Of a DNA stretch of 13,098 nucleotides, positions 6,194 to 12,221 are shown piece by piece. Numbering within the stretch: position 1 is the first letter of the stretch; the number at the start of each line of letters is the position of its first letter. The notes under the pieces were generated by a model. It saw nothing but the letters and a program-made list of their open reading frames with translations. It was not told the DNA's origin and ran no database searches. Both the position numbers and the translations under genes were made by a program. Source of the stretch: Deltaproteobacteria bacterium (lineage in GTDB: Bacteria; Desulfobacterota; Desulfarculia; Adiutricales; Adiutricaceae); the NCBI GenBank assembly GCA_031277995.1, contig JAITLH010000359.1:1-13098 (forward strand), given 5' to 3'.

Positions 6194-7767
6194 TAGCGGC
6201 TTTTGTCAAAAAATTCCCGCGAAAAAGGCGTTAAATCAAGCTCCCTGGTGGCCACTTTCTCCATGAAAGTTAGATCGTGTTCCACGAATACCATTGTGGG
6301 TCGGTCTTTTAGGATTAAATCCTCAAGCTGGGTCCGGCTAAAAAGGTCCAAAAAATTCAGGGGTTCGTCCCAGACGTAGAGATGGGCGCTTTGGGCCAAA
6401 GCCAGGGCCAAATGGGCTTTGCGTTTCTGGCCGTCGCTTAAATTTTCCAGGTTTTTTTCCAAATCCCCCTTACCAAAGCCCAGATAATTTAATAGGGTCT
6501 TGACCAAAGTCTCGCTTGAGCCATTTTTCTGGCAAAAGTCCCTGACGGTGCCCTTTTCCAAATAGTTTCTTTGGGCCAAGCCCGAAACGACCAGCCTGGG
6601 CGCCAGGGTTAGTCGCCCCGACAAAACCCGGCCCGCCCCGCCCGTCAAAACCGAAACCAGTAGCGACTTCCCGCAACCGTTGGGTCCCTTGACGGCCAAA
6701 CGCTCCCCGGCCTCCAAGGTCAAATCGAGGCCCCGGATAATGGCCTCGTTCCCATAGCCCAAAACCAAGTCCCGCCCGTCGATTAAACGCCCGGGGCCAT
6801 GTTCGAGCGGCTTTAGGCCCAGGGCCGGGTTTCTCTCGGTGGTCCAGGCGATTTGGCTTTTTTCGTCTAGGGCCTTATCTCGCCTGGCCGCGACCGACTT
6901 GGCCCGCTTGGCCATTTTGGCCGCCTTGTGGCCAATGGCCCCCTTATCGAACATTCCATGCCCATACTTGACCTTTTCGGCGTTATGGGACCAGCCCATG
7001 GACCTTCTCGCGGCCGCTTTTAACCTCTTGACCTCTTTTCCCAGCGTTTGGGCCCGCTCCGCCTCGCTTTGGCCCCTTTGTTCATAGGTTCGCCAATACG
7101 AATCAAAGTCGCCCTTAAAAAGTTCCGGCCCGTTTCGCCCCAAGGCCAAAACGTGATCGATGGCCCGGTTAAGCAAAAACCGGTCATGCGAAACAACGAT
7201 GAAACCTTTCTTTTTGGCCAAATACCCGGCCGCGAGCCGCCGCCCCCGCTCGTCCAGGCCGCCGCTGGGTTCGTCGAGTAAGGGAAAGACCCCCTCCATG
7301 GCAAATAGCGCCGCCAGTTTCAATTTGGTGACCTCGCCCGGGCTCAAGGTCGCGAGCGGCCTTTTAAGGCAATCCTCGTTTAAGGCCAAAAGCGCCGCCT
7401 CCCTTAAAAGGTTCCACTCCCCCAGCCCCGGAAAGGCCCGCCCCAAAACCTCCAACGAGCTCAGTTCGTTGCCATCTTGTGGGGACGCCTCTCTGGCCGA
7501 TCCCAATCCCATGCCGCCGGCTTGGCCCATGCCGCCGCCTTGGCCATCCAGCTCAAAGGGAAAGTAGACCATCCGGGCCTGGGCGCTAATCCGGCCCCGG
7601 TATTCCAGCTCCCCGGCCAAGATCTTTAGGAGCGTGGTTTTGCCCCGCCCGTTTCGACCGATAAGGCCCAGCCGCCAATCGTCCGAGAGGTTTAAACTAA
7701 GGTGGCTGAAAATCTCCTCGCCCCCGCCATAGCCAAAACTCAAATCCGCGATACCTATCAAAGACAT
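6193..7767 (-). CDS. ABC-F ATPase resembling Lsa-type ribosome-protection proteins
   Basis: A 524-residue soluble protein with two ABC domains and no membrane segment, so it acts on the ribosome and not as a transporter. Domain 1 has Walker A GRNGRGKT (37-44), signature LSPGE (141-145), Walker B ending DEP (165-167) and H194. A basic charged linker spans about 228-310 (including GHKAAKMAKRAKS). Domain 2 has GPNGCGKS (361-368), LSDGQ (443-447), WDEPLNFLD (466-474) and H497. The GRNGRGKT box, the linker and WDEPLN resemble the Lsa/Vga group, which displaces lincosamides, pleuromutilins and streptogramin A; a housekeeping ABC-F role remains possible. Odd points: a Gly/Met-rich insert at about 74-99, and DEPSGGLD in place of the usual DEPTNHLD in domain 1. 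The ribosome binding site is strong; the stop is TAG. Base composition matches the neighbours, so recent transfer is not evident. Confidence 0.9.
   Translation of the reverse strand: MSLIGIADLSFGYGGGEEIFSHLSLNLSDDWRLGLIGRNGRGKTTLLKILAGELEYRGRISAQARMVYFPFELDGQGGGMGQAGGMGLGSAREASPQDGNELSSLEVLGRAFPGLGEWNLLREAALLALNEDCLKRPLATLSPGEVTKLKLAALFAMEGVFPLLDEPSGGLDERGRRLAAGYLAKKKGFIVVSHDRFLLNRAIDHVLALGRNGPELFKGDFDSYWRTYEQRGQSEAERAQTLGKEVKRLKAAARRSMGWSHNAEKVKYGHGMFDKGAIGHKAAKMAKRAKSVAARRDKALDEKSQIAWTTERNPALGLKPLEHGPGRLIDGRDLVLGYGNEAIIRGLDLTLEAGERLAVKGPNGCGKSLLVSVLTGGAGRVLSGRLTLAPRLVVSGLAQRNYLEKGTVRDFCQKNGSSETLVKTLLNYLGFGKGDLEKNLENLSDGQKRKAHLALALAQSAHLYVWDEPLNFLDLFSRTQLEDLILKDRPTMVFVEHDLTFMEKVATRELDLTPFSREFFDKSR
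7508..7543 (-). repeat. Two-unit 18-bp tandem repeat inside the ABC-F gene
   Basis: Units 7508-7525 and 7526-7543 differ at one base. They encode the repeated GGMG-type segment around residues 75-88, in an insert between Walker A and the signature of domain 1. Being in-frame, a gain or loss of one unit would change the protein by six residues without breaking the frame. Confidence 0.7.
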
Positions 7768-7771
7768 TTTT

Positions 7772-7779
7772 CACCTTCC
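7772..7779 (-). promoter_or_regulatory. Ribosome binding site of the ABC-F gene
   Basis: The minus strand reads GGAAGGTG four bases before the ATG at 7767, a strong Shine-Dalgarno sequence that supports the start. An out-of-frame ATG (7781-7779) directly before it opens a seven-codon frame that ends at 7758 inside the gene. Confidence 0.65.
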
Positions 7780-8190
7780 ATAAAAAACCCACAGGCTTTC
7801 CATGGGGTTAGCCATAAAATTAAACCCTGGGCCGTTTTGGCCCGTTTGGCCCACGAAACCCGTTCTGGCCACTTGGCCCGCAATCGGCCTAATGGCCCCC
7901 AGGACGGCCCAGGGCGCTTGGGGGGTACTATTTACCCAAGGCCGGGTCTAAAACGCGTCCCAGACCCCAATGCGGCCGTTTAAACCCCAAGTCGCGAGGG
8001 GACCGGATCCCCCATTTGGGGTCAAGGCCAAGGCTTGGGCTAGGGCTTAGGGCCAAACGGCCAAAGCCGGGCGAATTTCCCCGGGGCGGGATAAAAATAC
8101 CCAAACGAAACGCCTGAGCCATAAAAGACAGGCCTTAACGTTTAATTTTATTGGCGTGATTTAACTGAAATGATGGCAGGTAGAGAGGCG

Positions 8191-8223
8191 GAGGCAAAAA
8201 AGAGGCAAAAAAGGCGCAAAAAC
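8191..8223. repeat. 11-bp tandem repeat with phased A-tracts
   Basis: Two exact copies of GAGGCAAAAAA (8191-8201, 8202-8212) are followed by a degenerate third, GGCGCAAAAAC (8213-8223), and another A5 tract at 8224-8228. A-tracts repeating once per helical turn make DNA intrinsically curved. The site lies in the spacer upstream of the ABC-F gene and downstream of the outer-membrane protein gene. It may act as a nucleoid-protein or promoter-upstream element; this role is inferred. Confidence 0.6.
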
Positions 8224-8336
8224 AAAAACAAAGAAAATAATACCGCTTACCAACCATCGTTAGTTTTCTTTAACGAAGAGTAAAGCGCATTATTTTCTCC
8301 CTTTCGTTTTGGGAAGGTAAGAGTTTTAACCATAAA

Positions 8337-8356
8337 CAAAGCGAAAAAACGCTTTG
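8337..8356 (-). terminator. Stem-loop, possible weak terminator
   Basis: Seven-base-pair arms CAAAGCG (8337-8343) and CGCTTTG (8350-8356) enclose a six-base loop. On the minus strand the stem is followed by UUUAUGG, a short and imperfect U-tract. It lies about 280 bases beyond the stop of the outer-membrane protein gene. It is the best intrinsic-terminator candidate in this spacer, but a weak one. Confidence 0.3.
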
Positions 8357-8633
8357 GAAAGAAGTGACAGAAAGACCCTTGCCTCGACTTGGGTTATTTC
8401 AGGACGAGACAAAACGATTCGCCTTGGTCCGCGAACGGGCGCTTAACCAAGTTGGCCAAGGCCATTGGGGGGGGAGGCTAAGCCTTATTATAGGCCAACC
8501 AAGCCGCCGGGAAAAGGGGGACAAAAATCCTGCCAAGACCGGCTTGGCCATGGGCGGGCCCAAACGATTCGGGGCTTAACCATGGGTAGGCTTAACTTGG
8601 GTAAAGGGCGTCCCTCCCTGGCCCATGGTGGGC

Positions 8634-9920
8634 TTAGAAGGCGTAATTCATGGTCACCCGGCCTTCGACGTAACTATCGAGGAGATTTGGTTTATTGTTT
8701 ATTAAGTGGCTAATCTCGGGGGGCCGGTTCAAAACGACCGAACCGTATAGCCTCGTGGACAAACTAAGGGCCGGGGTTAGGCTAAAATCCCTCCAAAACT
8801 GGGCGTTTAGCCTCGAGCCGCCAAAGCCCGGGTTAAAGGCGGCGTCGGTAATGAAAAAACCGTCGCTGCCGTAACTATAGGTGATCCCGGCGTTGAAAAG
8901 TTCCGGGTTTATGTAATTCATGGCCAAATAGGCCGAGAGGTTGGGACGCGATTTTAACTCGGAAGCTTTTAAGCCCCGGGTCGAGAGATCGTAGCGATTA
9001 AGCGCGGCCGACATCAAAAAATTGAGCCTTCCGCCCAAAAGGTCTTGCCGGACCGAAACGCCCAGACCCCTTACGTCGGCTTGGTCGCGAACTTGGCCCA
9101 ATCGCCCGGCCAACATGGCGCCGGGGTTGACCCGGGACATGGTTCCGGCGTAACCGCTAAGGTAAAACTCGGTGCCCAGGTAGTTTCGATAACCCAGGCC
9201 CACGCGGCCCATGGCCCGATCGGCCGGGTAGAGGCCGTCTAAGTCCAGCCAGTCGTTTTGGCTTAAGTAATTTGGGGCGGCCTTTCCAAAAACCGGGGGC
9301 CTCCGAAGGGAAAACGACGAGCCCAAGGACAGGTTGGCCGAGGGATGGAAGGTGGCCGCCAGTTCCGACTCCAAAGCGGAAAAACCCGGCAAATTGGACT
9401 TCCCGGCCTCAAAGGCGTTAAGCGTTTGCCTTTCCAGCCTTAGGTCGTTTTTTATTTCCAAGCGGTCGTTTAAAAACTGGCCGGACCTGGAGGTCTCCAA
9501 AAAGTCGATTTGGCGATCGAAACCGCCCAAAGGGCCTGACCTGGGACCGTAAAAGGGCGCCGAACCGATGGTTCCAAAGGCGGTTCCATAAGCCAGGCCC
9601 GAACGGTTAAACTGGAACTCGCTCGCGAAGGCCGGCAAACGGGCCGGGGCGGGGAGGGCGGCGGTCCCAAAATTGGAACCTTGGCCGGGATTTTTTAGAA
9701 CCTCGTCCAGGGCCTTTTGGCCCAATGTCTCGTCCAACGGGATAAGGAGGGCATTTCCGGAATCGGGATTCGCTAAACCCGAATTCATTGAATCAAGCTC
9801 GGTGGCGGAAGTTTCCGATTTAGGCAATAACGAAGAATCGGCCTCGACCGTGGTGGCCGCGGCGACCAAAATAAAAAGAAAAAATAAAAAAAACAAAGAT
9901 GTCAGAGGTCTATTAGACAT
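8634..9920 (-). CDS. Outer-membrane beta-barrel protein of unknown function
   Basis: A 428-residue exported protein. Residues 1-27 form a signal peptide: a short polar start, a very hydrophobic Phe/Leu core (about 9-22) and a plausible cleavage after VEA. Residues about 28-105 are Ser/Asn/Pro-rich and look like an unstructured periplasmic segment. From about 140 onward there are alternating amphipathic strands with aromatic girdles and Gly/Asn turns (for example around GLGYRNYLGTEFYLSGYAG), and the chain ends in Phe after NYA. That is the usual C-terminal signal for barrel insertion by the BAM machinery. I do not recognise a named family; a porin-like or adhesion-related barrel is possible. 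The start is chosen because it gives the signal peptide, although the nearest Shine-Dalgarno-like AGGA is about 15 bases upstream, which is weak spacing. It appears to be transcribed alone. Confidence 0.8.
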   Translation of the reverse strand: MSNRPLTSLFFLFFLFILVAAATTVEADSSLLPKSETSATELDSMNSGLANPDSGNALLIPLDETLGQKALDEVLKNPGQGSNFGTAALPAPARLPAFASEFQFNRSGLAYGTAFGTIGSAPFYGPRSGPLGGFDRQIDFLETSRSGQFLNDRLEIKNDLRLERQTLNAFEAGKSNLPGFSALESELAATFHPSANLSLGSSFSLRRPPVFGKAAPNYLSQNDWLDLDGLYPADRAMGRVGLGYRNYLGTEFYLSGYAGTMSRVNPGAMLAGRLGQVRDQADVRGLGVSVRQDLLGGRLNFLMSAALNRYDLSTRGLKASELKSRPNLSAYLAMNYINPELFNAGITYSYGSDGFFITDAAFNPGFGGSRLNAQFWRDFSLTPALSLSTRLYGSVVLNRPPEISHLINNKPNLLDSYVEGRVTMNYAF

Positions 9921-9971
9921 AACGAGAAACGACGTTCCTAAACTGTGAAATTTTAAAAATAAAAGACTCCA

Positions 9972-10022
9972 ATTATAGGTGTCTTGCCAAAATTATAGGG
10001 CTGCCCAACCCCTATTTGACAA
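9972..10022 (-). promoter_or_regulatory. Candidate promoter(s) of the outer-membrane protein gene
   Basis: Two perfect TATAAT boxes read on the minus strand, at 9992-9997 and 9972-9977, exactly 20 bases apart and each within a CCTATAATT repeat. The first has TTGTCA (10017-10022) 19 bases upstream, a slightly long spacer; the second lacks a clear -35 box. Transcripts would begin about 45-70 bases before the ATG at 9920. Confidence 0.45.
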
Positions 10023-10338
10023 AGAGAAAAACCAAAACTAAAAAAACATAAAAACAATCAAGCTTTTTTAAATTATTGGCGATAATCGTCAAAGCAAAAA
10101 ACCATATATTCCACGCTAATAACGTAGATTATCATGGCAGCTTTTTACTTAATTTAGATTCATATTAAAATTTTGGAAATATCCTTAAATAATTTCCCAA
10201 AATCAAGACTTTTAATGTTAGAATCTTAGACTAATTTCATTCTCCATTAGCCCGGATTATACCTTATCGAGCGATTATTTTCAAGGCAAAAATCCCCAAC
10301 CCTTCCCTAACCGGCGAAAAGGTCCGAACGTACGATTT

Positions 10339-10402
10339 TGGCGCTAAATTAGCCTAAGGCCAGGCTGGCCCCGGGCCCCGGGATGGGGCCAATTTAGCGC
10401 CA
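10339..10402 (-). repeat. 64-bp inverted repeat behind the autotransporter gene
   Basis: The 16-base arms 10339-10354 and 10387-10402 match at 15 positions. The single exception (10351 with 10390) is an A-C mismatch in plus-strand RNA but a U-G wobble pair in minus-strand RNA, which favours function in the minus-strand transcript. The 32-base interior contains a second palindrome, GGCC-AGGCT-GGCC (10358-10370), and a doubled CCCCGGG (10369-10382). It starts 28 bases past the autotransporter stop. No U-tract follows on either strand, so it may be a 3'-end stabiliser, a Rho-associated end or a repeat-family element, not an intrinsic terminator. Confidence 0.6.
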
Positions 10403-10430
10403 GGCCAACAGAACCCTCAGGTTAGTTTCG

Positions 10431-12179
10431 TTACCAATTATAGCTAAACGTCAGGGCCCCGCCGTGGCTTTGGTACCGGCGGCCCAGGGAGCCGTTATAG
10501 TCGATCCTTAGGCGCGCCTTCTCGGTTAGGCCAATGGCCAGGCCCACCCCGATAAAGGCCTCGTCTCGGTCCATCGCCGGCCCGCTCACGGTGAAGCGAT
10601 TCCCGCCCTCGGCAAACCTCAACTCGGTCGAGGGCGCGGCGCCGCTAAAGGAATGCCGCCAGCCCGCCTCCAGGTTAAGGAAAACGTTTTGGGCGAGCCT
10701 AAAAGACGAGCGGAGGCCCACCGAACCATGGACGCGGCTAGTTCTCTCGCCGCTTTGGATCAAGGCGGCGTTGCCCCCCACTTCCCGGAAACCGCCCAGA
10801 TTGACGGTATGCCAGCCCACCGAGACGAAGGGCTCCAGGGTAACCGCGTCCGACGGGCTAAACGAGTACGCGGCCTCAAAAAAGCCAAAAAAGGATTCGC
10901 CCCGGTAACTGGCCTTCAAGGTCTGGGTACTGACCCCCATGGTCACCCGGCGTTCCGATTCGATGGAATGCCAACCGACCCCGGCCCCCAAAAGGAGGCG
11001 CAAGGTCCCCGGTCCCAAAGCGATTTCCTTCCCGCCGTAAAGGGTGACCATCACGACGTCGGCGTCCAGTTTCGAGTTGAGGCGGTCCACCTCCAGCTTT
11101 TTGTCCGAGTAGCGTAAGGCCAAGCCCCCAAACCAGCCGCCCGCGAAGTCCCTTTGGTAGCCAATAGATACCTCCGGCCCGTAAAACTTGGCCGGGGCGG
11201 CGTTGCCATCGCCCCTAAACCGGCCGTAACTGGCTTCGATCGTGACCCAAAGCCCGTTGGGGCCCGAAAGTCCCCCGTCTTGGCCGGCCGCCGGGGCCAA
11301 AATCCCCCCGGCCCCAGACCTAAGGCTCACTAGGCGCGAAAGGTCGTCGGCAAATGAGCTAGCCATGGTCGAAAGGCCGCTTATGACCGAGGCGTGGGGT
11401 TCTCCGGCAAGGGCTGCCAGGGTTTTTTGGGCCTGATCCGCCTTGGTTAGGGAAACCAAATCCTTAAAAAGGCTCGAACCATTATCCAAACTGGCCAAGG
11501 CCGCGGCGACCGAGTTCTGGTTAGCCGTGGTCGCGTAATCGGAGATGTCGCCTGGGGCGAAGGTGAGCCAAACGTCGTAATTGGCCGCGTCGTAAACAAG
11601 GCTGGGCGCGAGGAAAGCCAGGTCCGATTCCGTCCCTTCAAACGATCCCGAAAGACCCGTCCCGGCGTCGATTATAAGCCATTGGGGACCTTCGAAATCT
11701 TCCAGGACGCCGTCCATAATCACCCTAAGGGTCCCGGCCAGATTGACCGCGCCCGAAACGACGGTCCTATCGCCAATCCCGGGGTCGCTTAAGGCCAAAG
11801 ACCCGCTCTGGGCGGGATCGGCCTCGACCTCGTAAAAGCCGCCTGAGGCCAAGGTCAAATCGCCGGCGACGTTCATCGTCCCGGCGTCCCCCGCGGCGTT
11901 TCCGGGAGAGAGAACGGCCCCGGCGTTAACGTTAACGTTACCGGTGACGGTGCCATGCCCGCCCAAAACCCCGGCCTGACCCACGGTTACCGTCGCCGCG
12001 AGGCTGGCCGAACTATGCGCGGCGCCCTGGCCCACGATAAGCCAGCCCCCGGCGACCAGGGCCGAGGCGGCCGAGTTCGCGGCGCCGTTTAGGGTAAGCT
12101 TACCTTCCTGGACGGATATCGCGCCCGAAATGGCCACCTGGTTTTCAAAGATCGCTTGGCCGGCCCCCGTGGCCTTCAT
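10431..12179 (-). CDS. Autotransporter C-terminal part: passenger beta-helix end and translocator barrel, separated from its N-terminal part by an amber codon
   Basis: The 582 residues counted from the first Met after the amber codon at 12219. Residues about 1-155 are Gly/Ala/Val beta-helical passenger sequence; the segment GVLGGHGTVTGNVNVNAG (70-87), then LSPGN and a GTMNVAGDLTL-like strand, is the typical autotransporter-associated repeat. A linker with NQNSVAAAL (220-228) and LAGEPHASV (257-265) leads to a translocator barrel of about 275 residues (about 308-582), which ends in YNW with the usual terminal aromatic residue. The barrel would insert in the outer membrane and present the passenger outside. 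The Met at 12179 has no Shine-Dalgarno sequence and falls in mid-passenger, so it is not a real start. The true reading frame continues upstream through the amber codon without any other stop. Stop is TAA. Confidence 0.85.
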   Translation of the reverse strand: MKATGAGQAIFENQVAISGAISVQEGKLTLNGAANSAASALVAGGWLIVGQGAAHSSASLAATVTVGQAGVLGGHGTVTGNVNVNAGAVLSPGNAAGDAGTMNVAGDLTLASGGFYEVEADPAQSGSLALSDPGIGDRTVVSGAVNLAGTLRVIMDGVLEDFEGPQWLIIDAGTGLSGSFEGTESDLAFLAPSLVYDAANYDVWLTFAPGDISDYATTANQNSVAAALASLDNGSSLFKDLVSLTKADQAQKTLAALAGEPHASVISGLSTMASSFADDLSRLVSLRSGAGGILAPAAGQDGGLSGPNGLWVTIEASYGRFRGDGNAAPAKFYGPEVSIGYQRDFAGGWFGGLALRYSDKKLEVDRLNSKLDADVVMVTLYGGKEIALGPGTLRLLLGAGVGWHSIESERRVTMGVSTQTLKASYRGESFFGFFEAAYSFSPSDAVTLEPFVSVGWHTVNLGGFREVGGNAALIQSGERTSRVHGSVGLRSSFRLAQNVFLNLEAGWRHSFSGAAPSTELRFAEGGNRFTVSGPAMDRDEAFIGVGLAIGLTEKARLRIDYNGSLGRRYQSHGGALTFSYNW

Positions 12180-12218
12180 GGTTAGGGAACCCGCGTTTAT
12201 GTCGCCGCCGGAAAAAAC

Positions 12219-12221
12219 CTA
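12219..12221 (-). other. In-frame amber (TAG) codon interrupting the autotransporter
   Basis: The minus-strand frame reads SADG, then TAG, then VFSGGDINAGSLTM and on into the 582-residue part, with no frame change and no other stop from 13097 to 10431. In this type of passenger repeat the position after ADG is usually Tyr (DGYTFSG-like), so one base change from TAC or TAT would create the stop. Possible readings: a recent nonsense mutation, a sequencing or assembly error, amber suppression, or recoding. The ABC-F gene in this window ends with TAG as an apparently ordinary stop, which argues against genome-wide TAG reassignment. Confidence 0.85.

Larger units (their letters stand above)
7768..8633. 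other. 866-bp intergenic region between the outer-membrane protein gene and the ABC-F gene
   Basis: No gene is supported. Short open frames on both strands lack ribosome binding sites and consist of Pro/Arg/Gly-rich low-complexity sequence. The part 8120-8360 is AT-rich and contains phased A-tracts and a small stem-loop. The parts 7800-8100 and 8440-8600 are dense in GGCC words. A 16/15-base direct repeat (GGCTTAAC followed by CATGGGTA or TTGGGTA) lies at 8573-8603. I could not identify a convincing promoter for the ABC-F gene. Confidence 0.55.
9921..10430. other. 510-bp AT-rich spacer with no gene
   Basis: This stretch separates the autotransporter stop from the outer-membrane protein start. 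About 9940-10260 is AT-rich with many A- and T-runs and holds the candidate promoter boxes. The right end, 10339-10402, is a GC-rich inverted repeat. I see no open frame with a ribosome binding site and no RNA gene. Confidence 0.6.

Noticed and set aside
8018..8052. Telomere-like GGGCTAGGGCTTAGGG as another G-quadruplex
   Set aside because: Only three G-runs are close together; the fourth is about 15 bases away, beyond the usual loop limit.
9868..9900. A-run-rich segment as a frameshift-prone or phase-variable tract
   Set aside because: It encodes the Phe/Leu core of the signal peptide, and the runs are broken every few bases, with the longest only eight A. The frame is intact, so there is no evidence of phase variation.
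5067..10430. tRNA or other known RNA genes in the spacers
   Set aside because: I looked for cloverleaf-type arms and T-loop sequences (GGTTCGAATC-like) and saw none; the GC-rich hairpins present do not fit a known RNA family.
12177..12179. Met as the start of a free-standing 582-residue autotransporter
   Set aside because: There is no Shine-Dalgarno sequence or signal peptide, and the frame is continuous upstream through the amber codon into matching passenger sequence.
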